NCBI RefSeq assembly: GCF_001434895.1
Contig: NZ_AZEE01000001.1
Span: forward strand, 1 to 64,000
Length of the DNA: 64,000 nt
Direction of reading: 5' to 3'
DNA from: Secundilactobacillus odoratitofui DSM 19909 = JCM 15043
GTDB taxonomy: Bacteria > Bacillota > Bacilli > Lactobacillales > Lactobacillaceae
Under the pieces are notes generated by a model that saw nothing but the letters and a program-made list of their open reading frames with translations, had not been told where the DNA came from and did not search any database. This document shows, one piece after another, positions 9,228 to 21,910 of the stretch (its first letter is position 1; every line of letters starts with the position of its first letter). A program made the position numbers and the translations under genes.

Positions 9228-10161
9228 CCACTTTTGCTTCTCTTAAACTATCCGCATACTCACTAATTTTGCGTAATCGATGGTTAATGCCAGATTTAGA
9301 GATCGCACCACTTGGAATCATGGTACCTAACTCCTTAAGGCTGACTTCGCGATTAGCTAACCGAGTTTCAGCCACTTCGCGCAATTTAGGTGGTAACTGG
9401 CCCAATCCAACTGAAGCATCAATAAATTCGATGCTTTCAATCTGTTTACTAGACGCAGTTGCGACTTTATCCATATTCGCGTTTTCGCAATTAACCAACC
9501 GGTTAACTGAATTACGCATGTCACGCATGATGCGAATGTCTTCAAACTTAAGCATCGCACTAGTTGCCCCAATCAACGACAAAAAATCCGCAATTCGTTC
9601 GCCTTCTTTTAAATAGGTAATAAACCCACCGCGACGAGGCGTTGTTCTTGCGTTTAAATCGTATTGATTGATCATCTTAGCAATCATCTGGTTATGGGTT
9701 TCATAAACAGAATAGATTTCCAAATGATACCGCGAGGTTTCCGGATTATTCACTGAGCCACCTGCCAAAAAGGCGCCCCTTAAATATGACCGCACCTGTG
9801 CATCACTCTGCAATAATGACTCTGGTACATCTTCAATAATTTGACCATCCTTAAAAATGCCCAAATCGTCCAAAACTTTATCCGTGCCTTCATTAACCCG
9901 CACAATATAAAGATTATTCTTCTTTAATTTCATTTTACGCCGAACCATCAGTTCACTTTCGACATCGTAAAACTGTTTAAGTAACTGGTAGATGCGTCTA
10001 GCGATAGCAGGATTTTCAGTTTGAATATTTAACACAAAATGATGATTGGCAATTGCAATTGAACCATTCATCCGAATTAAGGCAATGAGTTCCGCCTTAG
10101 CATTCTCCTTATGAACTTCCAACGTTGTTAGTTCTTTTTTTACTTCACTTGCGTATGACAC
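9223..10161 (-). CDS. whiA: Sporulation/cell-division regulator family protein WhiA
   Basis: DNA-binding protein of the WhiA family, 312 residues, with a LAGLIDADG-like N-terminal domain and a C-terminal helix-turn-helix ([20 protein letters not shown], near 275-295). In B. subtilis it affects division and chromosome segregation; its role in lactobacilli is less clear. The start is a GTG at 10161 with GGGGAGG eight nt upstream. It follows yvcK by 5 nt in the conserved rapZ-yvcK-whiA operon. Confidence 0.95.
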   Translation of the reverse strand: MSYASEVKKELTTLEVHKENAKAELIALIRMNGSIAIANHHFVLNIQTENPAIARRIYQLLKQFYDVESELMVRRKMKLKKNNLYIVRVNEGTDKVLDDLGIFKDGQIIEDVPESLLQSDAQVRSYLRGAFLAGGSVNNPETSRYHLEIYSVYETHNQMIAKMINQYDLNARTTPRRGGFITYLKEGERIADFLSLIGATSAMLKFEDIRIMRDMRNSVNRLVNCENANMDKVATASSKQIESIEFIDASVGLGQLPPKLREVAETRLANREVSLKELGTMIPSGAISKSGINHRLRKISEYADSLREAKVV

Positions 10162-10166
10162 CCTGT

Positions 10167-11177
10167 CTACCTCCCCTCAGATACACGCGAATTGACCTGA
10201 CCTAGCAGGTTCATTAACTCTTCCACAACTAATTTACCGTTATGAAAGGCACCGTTATCTCGCAATTCCAAGAAATCGGCTGAAATCACGCGACAATCTT
10301 GTGCCCGTAATCCCTTAAAATCGTGAATCACTTGCCGTGACATCTCGTTCCAGCGTTGATAATCAATGTATTCATCTGGTACTTTTTTCGTGTTAACTAA
10401 TACCGTATTGATCACGTTTTGGTGTAGGTGTTGATTCAATACTCGGACGTGATCGGCATCCGTAAACTTTTCAGTTTCACCCTTTTGCGTCATGATATTG
10501 CAGATGTAAACCACTTCAGCGGGCGTCCGCCGTAGCGCTTCACCCACGTTACCGATCATTAAGTTCGGTAAAATACTGGTAAACAAACTACCAGGCCCCA
10601 GTACGATTTGGTCAGCTGTCATAATTGCTTCAATCACCTCATCAACCGCCTCCGGTGCAACATCGTGATGTTGGCTAGATGTCACCCAAACGTGTTTGAT
10701 TAGTTTATGCGCTGCAGTGATTTCGGATTCACCGGTCAGCGTTGTACCATCCGAAAATTCGGCATTGAGCTCTAACGGTTCGTTAGCTGCCGGATAGATA
10801 TGACCGTCCACTTTCATAATGTGGGACAATTCCTGCACAGCATCAAAAATACCGTTTCGCATTTCAGATAACGCTGCAATCACTAAATTCCCCAGCGCGT
10901 GCCCGGCGAAAAATTGATCATTACTATCAAAACGATATTGGAATAGTTGTAAATCAATCGTTGGCAGTGATGATAAAGAAACCACCACGTTACGAATATC
11001 GCCAGGTGGCACAACATTGACATAGTCTCGAATAATACCAGATGAGCCACCATCATCCGCAACGGTCACCACCGCAGTGATATCCACATCGTGGCCTTTT
11101 AGGTTGCGCAAGATAACGGGCAAGCCAGTACCGCCACCCATCACCACAATCTTAGGGCGATGTCGTTCTTCCATCAT
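10167..11177 (-). CDS. yvcK: YvcK/CofD-like protein (gluconeogenesis factor)
   Basis: Protein of the YvcK (CofD-like) family, 336 residues, with the N-terminal nucleotide-sugar binding loop MGGGTGLP (13-20) and conserved DDGGSSG and PPGDIRN segments. In B. subtilis YvcK is needed for growth on gluconeogenic carbon sources and for cell shape, and binds UDP-sugars. The start codon shares a base with the rapZ stop (TAATG), so translation is coupled. A second ATG follows directly and could also serve. Confidence 0.95.
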   Translation of the reverse strand: MMEERHRPKIVVMGGGTGLPVILRNLKGHDVDITAVVTVADDGGSSGIIRDYVNVVPPGDIRNVVVSLSSLPTIDLQLFQYRFDSNDQFFAGHALGNLVIAALSEMRNGIFDAVQELSHIMKVDGHIYPAANEPLELNAEFSDGTTLTGESEITAAHKLIKHVWVTSSQHHDVAPEAVDEVIEAIMTADQIVLGPGSLFTSILPNLMIGNVGEALRRTPAEVVYICNIMTQKGETEKFTDADHVRVLNQHLHQNVINTVLVNTKKVPDEYIDYQRWNEMSRQVIHDFKGLRAQDCRVISADFLELRDNGAFHNGKLVVEELMNLLGQVNSRVSEGR

Positions 11178-12055
11178 TAATTCGTTTCCTTTCGTTTCGC
11201 AATATCGCGGTGACTGATGTGCACGGGGTAAGTTTCCCCAAGCGCATTACCAATTCGTTCAGTCAAAGCAACCGACCGATGTTGACCACCAGTACAGCCA
11301 ATTGCGATTGTTAAGTTCGTTTTGCCCTCTCGTTTATAACCGGGCACCGTGGTTGTGAGCAGACTCAAAAACTGTTGGTAAAACTGCTCTGTTTCCGGCT
11401 GCTGCATCACGTAATCATAAACTGGTTGATCTAAGCCCGTTTGATTTTTGAGCTCTGGTAGATAGTACGGATTAGGTAAGAAGCGGACGTCCATAACGAT
11501 GTCGGCGTCAATCGGCAACCCATATTTGAACCCAAACGACATGAGTTCGATGTGAAAAGTCTGATTCTCACCAGATTCAAAACTGTGAAAAATCTCTTCA
11601 CGTAATTTACGCGGTGTGAGTTGCGTCGTATTGATAACTAACTGCGCAGCTTGTTTCAACGGCGCTAAAAGCTTACGTTCATCCTTAATGCCATCAACTA
11701 CCCGGCCATTTCGCGCTAAGGGGTGTGACCGCCGCGTTTCTTTATAGCGAGAGACCAAAGTTTCATCATCCGCATCCAAGAAAACAATTTGAGCCATATC
11801 TGACTGACTTAAATCGGAAATGTCAGTCGTCATCTGCTTAATTTCACCGTAAAAAGCCTTGGACCGTAAATCAATGACTACGGCCACTTTTTTAATTTTG
11901 CCTGATTCTTGAACCAACTCCCAAAACTTATTCATGAGCGAAGGCGGCATATTATCAATGCAAAAATAACCTAAATCTTCAAAGGCCTGCATGGCAACTG
12001 TCTTACCAGCACCACTCATGCCTGAAATAATGACTAATTGTTCTCCATTATCCAT
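11177..12055 (-). CDS. rapZ: RNase adapter/nucleotide-binding protein RapZ (YvcJ)
   Basis: P-loop protein of the RapZ family, 292 residues. The N-terminal GMSGAGKT (12-19 from the chosen start) binds ATP or GTP, and the C-terminal [10 protein letters not shown] segment is the family hallmark. I chose the ATG at 12055 because GGGAG lies eight nt upstream; an ATG five codons earlier (12070) has no ribosome site. In E. coli RapZ adapts small RNAs to RNase E; in Gram-positives YvcJ is linked to competence, so the exact role here is open. First gene of the cluster with yvcK and whiA. Confidence 0.93.
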   Translation of the reverse strand: MDNGEQLVIISGMSGAGKTVAMQAFEDLGYFCIDNMPPSLMNKFWELVQESGKIKKVAVVIDLRSKAFYGEIKQMTTDISDLSQSDMAQIVFLDADDETLVSRYKETRRSHPLARNGRVVDGIKDERKLLAPLKQAAQLVINTTQLTPRKLREEIFHSFESGENQTFHIELMSFGFKYGLPIDADIVMDVRFLPNPYYLPELKNQTGLDQPVYDYVMQQPETEQFYQQFLSLLTTTVPGYKREGKTNLTIAIGCTGGQHRSVALTERIGNALGETYPVHISHRDIAKRKETN

Positions 12056-12144
12056 TGCGTTATCTCCCATCGACCCAATTTAATTCATTTGACCATTCTA
12101 GCATACCTGGCGTGCCATTACTAATAATATCCGGGTGTTGCACT

Positions 12145-12975
12145 TTATTTACGCGATATTTGGCGAATCGTTTGTGCCATAACTCGCCTTAAATCAATCA
12201 ATTCAGGGTTCGGCTCATGATCTAATCCAATCAAATAAAAGTTACGATGATACTGCTGGCTAAGTGACCGTTGTGGTACGGTGGCAGGTAACACCCCTGC
12301 TGACATGAGGGTTTTACCGATTCCGTGTGCGAGCAAGCCAATAATACTTTGATTACTATCGATCACAAGAGTCTGTTTTGGCACGATGCCCTGCTCATGT
12401 AAGTAAGCATCCGTATAGTGTCTGACGCCAGAACCTGGCTCACGTAACAGCCATAATGTTTCATCTGAATTACCAGCCAACACCAGTTCGTCACCTGGAA
12501 TGGTCACTTGTTGGACGTAGTCGGCGACAATTGGCTTTTCAATAATGCCAAACGCAATTTCGCGATCAATCACTGCTTGTAAAATTGCTTCGGAGTTCAT
12601 AGTATGGATCGTAATTGAAAACCTTGAGTCGGCCAAAAGCGAATGAATAATTGCGGGTAACAATTCCACCGAGGTCGTCTGTGAGAAACCCAAGATAACG
12701 TTTTTTCTAGGATGAGCTGCCAGCTGTTGCACTTCTTGGGTGCCTTGCTGCCAAGTTTGCAGCAATTGTTCTGCTGTTTTGTAAAAATGAGTGGCCGCCG
12801 TCGTTGGGCGAACTTGACGATGCCCATTTCGTTCGAATAAAACAACACCCAATTGTTCCTCTAACTGATGAATCTTGACGGACACACTTGGTTGTGAAAT
12901 AAACAGTTGTTTAGCCGCCAACGAAAAATTACGGGTTTCATATACCGCCATGAACGTCTTAATGAATTTGTCCAT
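12145..12975 (-). CDS. LysR-family transcriptional regulator
   Basis: A 276-residue LysR-type regulator with the N-terminal winged helix (FSLAAKQLFISQPSVSVKIH, about residues 18-37) and a substrate-binding effector domain. The start at 12975 has GAAAGGAG upstream; a longer frame reaching 13041 lacks one. It is divergent from a YeiH-type membrane protein gene with overlapping promoters, the usual arrangement when a LysR protein controls its neighbour. The pairing recalls YeiE/YeiH of enterobacteria, and sulfur-related ligands are possible but not shown here. Confidence 0.88.
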   Translation of the reverse strand: MDKFIKTFMAVYETRNFSLAAKQLFISQPSVSVKIHQLEEQLGVVLFERNGHRQVRPTTAATHFYKTAEQLLQTWQQGTQEVQQLAAHPRKNVILGFSQTTSVELLPAIIHSLLADSRFSITIHTMNSEAILQAVIDREIAFGIIEKPIVADYVQQVTIPGDELVLAGNSDETLWLLREPGSGVRHYTDAYLHEQGIVPKQTLVIDSNQSIIGLLAHGIGKTLMSAGVLPATVPQRSLSQQYHRNFYLIGLDHEPNPELIDLRRVMAQTIRQISRK

Positions 12976-13012
12976 TACTGACTCCTTTCGATTAAAAATA
13001 TTAATTAAAACT

Positions 13013-13041
13013 ATTATAAATAGATATTTTATTAATAGCAA
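13013..13041 (-). promoter_or_regulatory. Promoter of the lysR gene with overlapping palindrome
   Basis: TTGCTA (13036-13041) and TATAAT (13013-13018) are 17 nt apart on the minus strand. The inverted repeat ctattataaatag (13011-13023), of T-N11-A type, covers the -10 and is a candidate autoregulatory site. Confidence 0.6.
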
Positions 13042-13056
13042 GAATACCTGTATACT
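13028..13056 (+). promoter_or_regulatory. Promoter of the yeiH-like gene
   Basis: A good -10 TATACT (13051-13056) is paired with a poor -35 TTTATT (13028-13033). A weak -35 overlapping the lysR promoter fits activation by the divergent LysR protein. Confidence 0.5.
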
Positions 13057-13089
13057 TCACAAAGTATTAAAAGAGAGGGAGGAGTCATT

Positions 13090-14097
13090 ATGAAACCAGA
13101 ACGGGCAGTGTTACCCGGATTCGGCCTCAGTTTGTTACTTGCAATTATTAGTCAAGCGTTAAATTCTACCATTTTAAAGGGGTTCGGCGCCCCCACAATT
13201 GCCTTACTGATTGGGATTTTGCTTGGTAATACCATCATTCGGCAGCCATTTTGGCAAAGTGGTACCGCCTGGTCAGAAAAGCGGCTCTTAGAGTATTCCG
13301 TCATGTTGCTCGGCGCCACGATTACGTTTCAAACCATCCAAGCCCTTAAACTGAGTGGAGTGGTGTTCATCCTGTTACAAATGACCATTACAATTTGTGG
13401 GGCCATGCTATTAGGTAAATTACTTCACTTCTCGGAAGGGATGACGTTATTGATGGCTGGCGGCAACGCCGTTTGCGGCTCTAGTGCAATTGCAGCCATC
13501 ACACCAGCGATTGAAGCCCGCGATGAAGACAAGCGATTGGCGGTCACGTTGGTGAATTTGATGGGCACGATTTTAATGCTTTCATTACCCGTGATCAGTT
13601 TACTCACTTTTCACCACCAAAACTTTTTATGTGGTGCGTTAATTGGTGGCACTGTTCAATCAGTCGGTCAAGTCATTGCCAGTGCAACCATGGTCAATGA
13701 TCCGACAACCACTTATGCAACGTTGTTTAAAATTTTGCGGATCATCATGTTGGTTGCGGTGGTACTCCTCTTCAGTCGCATCCATCAGCATAATCAATCG
13801 TTGGCGGGCAACCAAAGCACGGTTCAAAGTAGCTGGCGTCGCGCACTCCCCTGGTACGTGATTGGGTTTGTTGTCTTATGCGCGTTAAATTCATGGCTGC
13901 ACTTCGATCCGGCCATCTCTGGTCTGGCACACGGTTTATCGGGTTGGTGTGAAGTTACCGCTCTGGCAGCAATTGGACTGCGCCTCAACTTTGCGGCCTT
14001 CATCAAAGCCGGCAAGAAACTAGCGTTGTATGGCGGTGGTATCCTAATCGTTCAGGTGGCAAGCGCCATCCTTTTGATCACACTACTGCTTAAATAA
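13090..14097 (+). CDS. YeiH/UPF0324 family membrane protein (putative sulfate exporter family)
   Basis: A polytopic membrane protein of 335 residues with about ten hydrophobic segments, including the conserved GGNAVCGSSAIAAI stretch near 119-132 typical of the UPF0324 (YeiH) family. Start ATG at 13090 with GGGAGGAG upstream. Databases call the family putative sulfate exporters, but transport substrates are largely unproven. It sits divergent from a LysR regulator and ends at a long hairpin terminator shared with uvrA. Confidence 0.85.
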   Translation: MKPERAVLPGFGLSLLLAIISQALNSTILKGFGAPTIALLIGILLGNTIIRQPFWQSGTAWSEKRLLEYSVMLLGATITFQTIQALKLSGVVFILLQMTITICGAMLLGKLLHFSEGMTLLMAGGNAVCGSSAIAAITPAIEARDEDKRLAVTLVNLMGTILMLSLPVISLLTFHHQNFLCGALIGGTVQSVGQVIASATMVNDPTTTYATLFKILRIIMLVAVVLLFSRIHQHNQSLAGNQSTVQSSWRRALPWYVIGFVVLCALNSWLHFDPAISGLAHGLSGWCEVTALAAIGLRLNFAAFIKAGKKLALYGGGILIVQVASAILLITLLLK

Positions 14098-14106
14098 AAT
14101 AAAAAG

Positions 14107-14154
14107 CACCCGGACAACAGGTCGCGACATTGTCGCCGATTTGTTGTCCGGGTG
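14107..14154. terminator. Bidirectional terminator between yeiH and uvrA
   Basis: A perfect 13-bp outer stem (14107-14119 with 14142-14154) encloses a second small stem (gcgac/gtcgc). A-rich and T-rich flanks on both sides suit the two convergent genes. Confidence 0.75.
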
Positions 14155-14176
14155 TTTTGATATTCGTCAGAATTAA

Positions 14177-17032
14177 CTAAGCTTGCGATCGCTTAGCATC
14201 AGCCATTCGTTGCTTATCACGTGCCAAAACTGGCGCAAGATATTGGCCAGTATAGCTCTCCTTGACTTGAGCAATTTCTTCAGGGGTTCCGGTTGCGACC
14301 ACTTGGCCACCGCCATCACCTCCTTCTGGTCCAAGATCGATCAAATGATCAGCAGTTTTGATTACATCCAAATTATGTTCAATGATCAATACGGTATTGC
14401 CACTATCTACTAGACGATGTAAAACATCCAATAAGCGTTTAATGTCGTCAACATGGAGTCCAGTAGTTGGTTCATCAAGAATATAGAAGTTTTTACCATC
14501 TGACTTCTTTTGTAACTCAGAAGCCAGTTTCATCCGTTGTGCTTCACCGCCTGAAAGGGTAGTAGCTGACTGTCCCAAGGTGACGTAGCCTAAGCCCACG
14601 TCATGAATGGTTTGAAGTTTACGGGTGATTTTGGGAATCGCACTAAAAAATGCTAATGCTTGATCGACTGTCATATCAAGCACTTCAGCGATATTTTTGC
14701 CCTTATATTCAACTTCCAGGGTTTCTGAATTATATCGCTTGCCATGACAAACTTCGCATGGTACATAGACGTCCGGGAGAAAGTTCATTTCAATTTTCAA
14801 AATGCCATCACCATGACAGGCTTCACAACGACCGCCTTTCACGTTGAAACTGAACCGTCCTTTTTGATACCCCCGAAGCTTAGCCTCACTAGTTTGTGCA
14901 AACAAACCACGAATATCATCAAAAACACCGGTGTAGGTTGCGGGGTTACTTCGCGGTGTTCGGCCAATGGGGCTTTGATCGATATCGATAATTTTTTCGA
15001 TATTTTTAATGCCAGTAACCGATTTGTACTTACCTGGTTTTTCCGAGTTATGGTTAATCTTTTGCGCCAGTACCCGTTTCAAGATCGTATTGACTAACGT
15101 CGATTTACCTGAACCTGAAACCCCAGTCACGACCACAAATTCACCCAGCGGAAAGTCAACTGTAATTTGCTTCAAGTTGTTTTCGGCTGCGCCAGTGATC
15201 CGAATCTTCTTGCCGTTACCTTGGCGGCGTTCAGTTGGCACTGGCACGAATTTCTTACCAGACAAGTACTGTCCCGTCAGTGATTTTTTCACCCGAGTGA
15301 CTTGCTTTGGCGTCCCGGCAGCCATTACTTGACCACCATGTTCACCAGCGCCCGGACCAATATCAATCAGGTAATCTGATGCTAACATGGTATCTTCATC
15401 GTGTTCAACCACAATCAAGGTATTGCCCAGGTCCCGCATTTTCTTTAAGGAAGCGATTAATCGATCATTATCCCGTTGGTGTAACCCAATTGAAGGCTCA
15501 TCGAGGATATAAAGGACTCCAGATAGATTGGACCCAATCTGGGTAGCCAATCGAATTCGTTGCGCTTCCCCACCAGAAAGGGTGCGGGCTGCCCGACTCA
15601 GCGTCAGGTAATCCAACCCGACGTTTTCTAGGAACGTTAACCGATCACGAATTTCTTTCAAAATGGGACGTGCGATGGCTTCATTTTGCTCACTAAATTT
15701 AAGTCGATCAAAAAACGGTAATTCTTTGCCAATCGCTAAATCAGAAACTTCACCAATGTGTTGCCCGTCAATTTTAACGGCTAGCGCCTTGCGGTTTAAC
15801 CGGTAACCATGACAGGTTTGACATGTCAGTTCACGGAAGTACTGTTGCATCTGACCCTGGGTAAAATCAGAACCATTGTGGTAACGACGATCAACGTTAT
15901 TGATCACGCCTTCAAAAGGCGCGTCAGTCTCACGAACACCACCAAAGTCGCTATCTAACACAAAGTGATATGACTTGCCCTTTGAACCATACAGAACAAA
16001 TTGTTGATCCTCTGTTGAAAGTTTTTCCCAAGGTGTGTCCATATCCACCCCAGCTTGCTCACAGGCTTGACGTAGCATTTCAGGGTAATACTTCGAGCTA
16101 GAGTTCCAAGGTGCTAAGGCGCCCTCACGCAAAGTCTTAGTTTGATCAGGTACGATCAAATCAGGATCAACTTCCAACTTCATCCCCAGCCCGTCACAGT
16201 CTGGACAAGCACCAAATGGCGCGTTAAATGAGAACAACCGTGGCTCTAATTCACCGACCGTAAATCCGCAGATTGGACAAGCATAGTGTTCTGAAAATAA
16301 GATCGGTTCGCCGTCAATCACATCTGCAACGGCGTAGCCACCGCTAAGTCGAAGTGCGGCTTCAAAGGAATCAAATAAACGGGAGCGAATGCCATCCTTG
16401 ACCACGATTCGATCAACAACGATATCGATCGAGTGCATTTGATTCTTATTCAAGTCAATTTCTTCATCAATATCATGAATTTCGCCGTCAATTCGAACGC
16501 GCACAAACCCCTCGCGCCGAATTTTGTCGAAAACTTTTTTGTGTTGCCCCTTCTTCTCACGAACAATGGGTGACAAAATCTGTAGCTTGGTTCGTTCTGG
16601 TAACGATAAAACCTTATCAACCATCTGCTCAACTGTTTGACTAGTAATTTCGGTCCCATCATTTGGACAAATTGGTGTCCCAACTCGAGCCCACAGCAAT
16701 CGTAAATAATCATTGATTTCAGTAACCGTTCCAACCGTTGAACGCGGATTTTTGGAAGTGGTTTTTTGGTCGATTGAAATTGCTGGCGATAGACCATCAA
16801 TTGAGTCCACATCAGGTTTATCCATTTGGCCCAAGAATTGACGTGCATATGCGGACAAACTCTGGACGTAACGGCGTTGACCTTCCGCATACAGCGTATC
16901 AAAAGCTAGTGAACTCTTACCTGAACCAGACAAACCGGTTACCACAACCAGTTTATTCTTAGGAATTTTAACGTTAATGTTTTTTAAATTATGGGCGCGT
17001 GCCCCGTGAATATCAATATAGTCGTTTGACAA
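14177..17032 (-). CDS. uvrA: Excinuclease ABC subunit A
   Basis: DNA-damage recognition ATPase of nucleotide excision repair; a UvrA dimer loads UvrB at lesions. The 951-residue protein has two ABC modules, with Walker A motifs GLSGSGKSS (about 33-41) and GVSGSGKST (about 640), two LSGGEAQR signatures, and zinc-binding CPICG...CPDC and CEAC...CEVC motifs. The start is a TTG at 17032, with AAGGGGGAG just upstream. It follows uvrB by 15 bp, so both are one operon under the LexA-like box. Confidence 0.98.
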   Translation of the reverse strand: MSNDYIDIHGARAHNLKNINVKIPKNKLVVVTGLSGSGKSSLAFDTLYAEGQRRYVQSLSAYARQFLGQMDKPDVDSIDGLSPAISIDQKTTSKNPRSTVGTVTEINDYLRLLWARVGTPICPNDGTEITSQTVEQMVDKVLSLPERTKLQILSPIVREKKGQHKKVFDKIRREGFVRVRIDGEIHDIDEEIDLNKNQMHSIDIVVDRIVVKDGIRSRLFDSFEAALRLSGGYAVADVIDGEPILFSEHYACPICGFTVGELEPRLFSFNAPFGACPDCDGLGMKLEVDPDLIVPDQTKTLREGALAPWNSSSKYYPEMLRQACEQAGVDMDTPWEKLSTEDQQFVLYGSKGKSYHFVLDSDFGGVRETDAPFEGVINNVDRRYHNGSDFTQGQMQQYFRELTCQTCHGYRLNRKALAVKIDGQHIGEVSDLAIGKELPFFDRLKFSEQNEAIARPILKEIRDRLTFLENVGLDYLTLSRAARTLSGGEAQRIRLATQIGSNLSGVLYILDEPSIGLHQRDNDRLIASLKKMRDLGNTLIVVEHDEDTMLASDYLIDIGPGAGEHGGQVMAAGTPKQVTRVKKSLTGQYLSGKKFVPVPTERRQGNGKKIRITGAAENNLKQITVDFPLGEFVVVTGVSGSGKSTLVNTILKRVLAQKINHNSEKPGKYKSVTGIKNIEKIIDIDQSPIGRTPRSNPATYTGVFDDIRGLFAQTSEAKLRGYQKGRFSFNVKGGRCEACHGDGILKIEMNFLPDVYVPCEVCHGKRYNSETLEVEYKGKNIAEVLDMTVDQALAFFSAIPKITRKLQTIHDVGLGYVTLGQSATTLSGGEAQRMKLASELQKKSDGKNFYILDEPTTGLHVDDIKRLLDVLHRLVDSGNTVLIIEHNLDVIKTADHLIDLGPEGGDGGGQVVATGTPEEIAQVKESYTGQYLAPVLARDKQRMADAKRSQA

Positions 17033-17047
17033 AGTGCTCCCCCTTGG

Positions 17048-19054
<2,007 letters not shown>

Positions 19055-19088
19055 GCTCGTGACCCCCTTAATTTAAAACACGTTAAAA

Positions 19089-19112
19089 GTAGGAAAGCAT
19101 TCGCCTTCCTAC
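19089..19112 (-). other. Hairpin in the uvrB leader
   Basis: A 10-bp stem with a 4-nt loop (19089-19098 with 19103-19112, one G-U pair) lies between the promoter and uvrB, followed by CTTTTAAC. It could attenuate or stabilise the transcript. Confidence 0.45.
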
Positions 19113-19124
19113 GTGCGTTCGTCT

Positions 19125-19150
19125 ATTCTAACATACCGAACGTATTTTCG
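19125..19150 (-). promoter_or_regulatory. uvrB promoter with LexA (SOS) box
   Basis: An extended -10 TGTTAGAAT (minus strand, 19125-19133) is preceded by CGAAAATACGTTCG (19137-19150), which differs by one base from the Gram-positive LexA/DinR consensus CGAAC-N4-GTTCG. The box occupies the region between the -10 and -35, where binding would block RNA polymerase. Confidence 0.7.
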
Positions 19151-19184
19151 CCACTAACCGGGTTATCACTGCTAAATCAGTCAA

Positions 19185-19709
19185 TTAGAGTGCTCGTTGA
19201 TAGACGATTGCGTCCACGAATTGACCATTGATCCGGGTTCGCGTCTCTGATATCGCCTGAAACCCAACTGCTTCATAAAAGTCACGACCTGCCTGATCGG
19301 CTTTTAAAACCAATAACTGCACTTGAACAGCTGTCAATGCCTTAAGTGTCGTTAACACAGTGGCCATGATGGCCCGTTGATCCGCCTCCGAAAGGTGTTC
19401 AGCATCGACAAAATATTGTCCTAGCCAGACTAATTGCGGTAGCGGATAATCAATGGTTAAATCCAGCGTTGCAATTAATTGGCCATGATCAAACAACCCT
19501 AAGTAGTTTTTTTGTGCTGGCGTTGCGTCACTGGCAACTTCATCTAAATCACGAACCGCTTCCTGCTTTGTTAAGCGATGGTCCAAAAACAAATCAAAGT
19601 AAGCCTGATGTTGTTTCTGCAAAGCGTATATTTGATCTTCATCCTGATGAGTCAGTGGCCGTACCTCATAATCCAGTTGTGCTTCAAGCTGCGTTGCAAG
19701 TGTCTCCAT
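19185..19709 (-). CDS. GNAT-family N-acetyltransferase
   Basis: A 174-residue protein with the GNAT fold: the middle part (about 90-155) ends with the typical AGRDFYEAVGFQ acetyl-CoA/C-terminal motif. The ATG at 19709 has AAGGATGG upstream. The acceptor is unknown. It is a single gene between trxB and the uvrB promoter. Confidence 0.7.
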   Translation of the reverse strand: METLATQLEAQLDYEVRPLTHQDEDQIYALQKQHQAYFDLFLDHRLTKQEAVRDLDEVASDATPAQKNYLGLFDHGQLIATLDLTIDYPLPQLVWLGQYFVDAEHLSEADQRAIMATVLTTLKALTAVQVQLLVLKADQAGRDFYEAVGFQAISETRTRINGQFVDAIVYQRAL

Positions 19710-19770
19710 GGTTTCGCCATCCTTTTTCTCATTTCAATTACACACTTAATTATACCGAGTTTGGGAGTTC

Positions 19771-19807
19771 AAAAAAAGCGGTACTCAAAGTCAAGTTTGA
19801 GTGCCAC
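19771..19807 (-). terminator. Terminator of trxB
   Basis: A 12-bp stem with one mismatch (19778-19789 with 19796-19807) is followed on the minus strand by seven T residues, 26 nt after the trxB stop. Confidence 0.8.
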
Positions 19808-19832
19808 TTTCATGAATAACATTGGTGTTAAA

Positions 19833-20774
19833 CTAAACCGTTGCTCCGGTATCAGCAAGTGATTCAATGTACTTAAACACTTGTTGACCCGCAACGCCAC
19901 CATCACCAACTGCAGTAGTGATTTGACGAAGATCCTTAGCTCGAACGTCGCCAATGGCAAAAATACCAGGTACTTTAGTCGCCATATTCTTATCAGTTGG
20001 AATCCAACCGGTTTCGTCAGTAATGCCAAGATCACCAAATTGCTCAGTCTTAGGCAAAATACCAACGTAAATGAAGACACCACTGGCATCAATCGTCTGC
20101 TCTTCACCAGTCTGATTATTAACGACCTTAACACCGGTGACTTTTTGATCATCACCTAGAACTTCCTCAACGTTACTATTCCAAATGAAGTTCATCTTGT
20201 CATTAGCAAATGCCCGGTCTTGAATAATCTTTTGGGCGCGTAACTGATCACGACGATGAATCACAGTCACTTTGGAAGCGAGCTGTGTCAGATAAAGTCC
20301 TTCTTCAACAGCGGAATCACCACCACCAACAACGATGACTTCACGGCCTTTGAAAAAAGCACCATCACAAACTGCACAGTAAGAAACACCGCGGCCACCA
20401 TAAGCTTCTTCGCCAGGTACACCTAGTTTACGGTATTCTGAGCCGGTCGCAATGACGACTGCCTTCGCTTCAAAACTGTCAGTATCAGTTTTAACCACTT
20501 TAATCGCACCGTGGTCTTCAATTCCTTCAACGTTACCATAGGCGTATTCCGCGCCGAACTGGGTCGAACCTTGATACATGTTCTCAGCCAAGTCTGGGCC
20601 CATCACTGAAGAAAAACCTGGATAATTTTCAATTGCCGCTGTGTTGTTCATTTGACCACCATAAATCCCGCGATCCAACATCAAAACGGATAGGTTAGCT
20701 CGTGACGCATATAGCGCTGCAGTCATGCCACCAGGGCCTGCACCGATTACAATCACATCATATTGTTTTGCCAT
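19833..20774 (-). CDS. trxB: Thioredoxin-disulfide reductase
   Basis: Flavoprotein that reduces thioredoxin with NADPH. The 313-residue protein has the FAD motif GAGPGG (11-16), the redox pair Cys133-Cys136 (CAVC) and the NADPH motif GGGDSAVE (about 151). I start it at the ATG 20774 with AAGGGG seven nt upstream. It is monocistronic with its own promoter and terminator, next to gpsA. Confidence 0.97.
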   Translation of the reverse strand: MAKQYDVIVIGAGPGGMTAALYASRANLSVLMLDRGIYGGQMNNTAAIENYPGFSSVMGPDLAENMYQGSTQFGAEYAYGNVEGIEDHGAIKVVKTDTDSFEAKAVVIATGSEYRKLGVPGEEAYGGRGVSYCAVCDGAFFKGREVIVVGGGDSAVEEGLYLTQLASKVTVIHRRDQLRAQKIIQDRAFANDKMNFIWNSNVEEVLGDDQKVTGVKVVNNQTGEEQTIDASGVFIYVGILPKTEQFGDLGITDETGWIPTDKNMATKVPGIFAIGDVRAKDLRQITTAVGDGGVAGQQVFKYIESLADTGATV

Positions 20775-20824
20775 CAAAGTTCCCCTTTCACTCGTACCAT
20801 CGAGAAGTTAATTTAATGGCACTA

Positions 20825-20853
20825 ACTTTACTATCTTTTTGTAAGTTTGTCTA
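20825..20853 (-). promoter_or_regulatory. Promoter of trxB
   Basis: TAGACA (20848-20853) and TAAAGT (20825-20830) are 17 nt apart on the minus strand, 50 nt upstream of the trxB start. Confidence 0.65.
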
Positions 20854-20884
20854 GCATTTAGCCAACAAGCAATTTGTCGCACCC

Positions 20885-21898
20885 TTAAAATTCTGATCGA
20901 CCCTCACGTTGCATCAAATCAGAAATAGCTTCTCGGATATCCTTGCCTTCATAAAGAACTTGGTAAATCGCCGTTGTGATTGGCATGTCCACACCCCGTT
21001 GCTTAGCTAATTCGTAAGCCGACTTGGTAGTTGCCACACCCTCGATCACCATACCCATGGTGTCAATCACTTCTTCAAGGGACTGACCTTTGCCAAGTTC
21101 ATCACCGGCACGCCAGTTACGGGAATTGTGGCTAGTCCCAGTCACAATAATATCACCAACGCCTGCTAAACCAATAAAGGTCAGCGGGTTAGCACCGAAC
21201 GAAGCACCTAACCGTGAGATTTCAGCTAAACCACGAGTCATCAAAGCAGCCTTAGCATTGTCACCATAGCCAAGACCGTGTAAAGCACCAGTCCCTAAGG
21301 CAATAATGTTCTTCAAGGCAGCCGCAATTTCAACACCGATTACGTCTGTGTTGGTATAAACCCGGAAGTAACGGTTCATGAATAATTTTTGAACGTGTTC
21401 AGCGGCGCTCAAATCAGTACTTGCAGCTGTTACCAAGGTAATATCCTTTTTGGCAACGTCCTCGGCATGACTAGGACCTGAAAGGACGGTAATCGACTGA
21501 CGTGATTCTGCAGGGATCTCTTCAGCTAAAATCTCCGACACCCGCTTGTAAGTATCCTGTTCGATCCCCTTACTGGCATGAATCAGTGCTGGCTTTGTAT
21601 GTAGCTCGGCTAATGCACGCTTGGTTTGACTAGCAACTGAGCGAACTGCTTTAGTTGGAACCACAAACAAGACGGTTGTGGCGTCTTTCAATGCAGCTTT
21701 AAGGTCAGAATATGCCACTAAGGTTTCAGAGTAGGTAAAATCCTTAATATAATGCGTATTAGTATGGTGTTGATTGAGTTCGTCGACCTGATCTTGTTTA
21801 TAAGACCAGAGTGAAACGTCGTGACCATTTTCGTCTAACAAGTTCGCTAAAATACTACCCCATGAGCCTGCGCCTAATACTGCAATTTTTTCAGACAT
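20885..21898 (-). CDS. gpsA: Glycerol-3-phosphate dehydrogenase [NAD(P)+]
   Basis: Reduces dihydroxyacetone phosphate to glycerol-3-phosphate for phospholipid and teichoic acid synthesis. The 337-residue protein has the N-terminal NAD(P) motif GAGSWGS (8-14), HASKGIEQ and the catalytic lysine in [15 protein letters not shown] at 21898 with AAGGAG eight nt upstream, only 12 nt after lgt. Its product feeds the lipid pathway used by the upstream gene lgt. Confidence 0.97.
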   Translation of the reverse strand: MSEKIAVLGAGSWGSILANLLDENGHDVSLWSYKQDQVDELNQHHTNTHYIKDFTYSETLVAYSDLKAALKDATTVLFVVPTKAVRSVASQTKRALAELHTKPALIHASKGIEQDTYKRVSEILAEEIPAESRQSITVLSGPSHAEDVAKKDITLVTAASTDLSAAEHVQKLFMNRYFRVYTNTDVIGVEIAAALKNIIALGTGALHGLGYGDNAKAALMTRGLAEISRLGASFGANPLTFIGLAGVGDIIVTGTSHNSRNWRAGDELGKGQSLEEVIDTMGMVIEGVATTKSAYELAKQRGVDMPITTAIYQVLYEGKDIREAISDLMQREGRSEF

Positions 21899-21910
21899 AG
21901 TTATTTCTCC

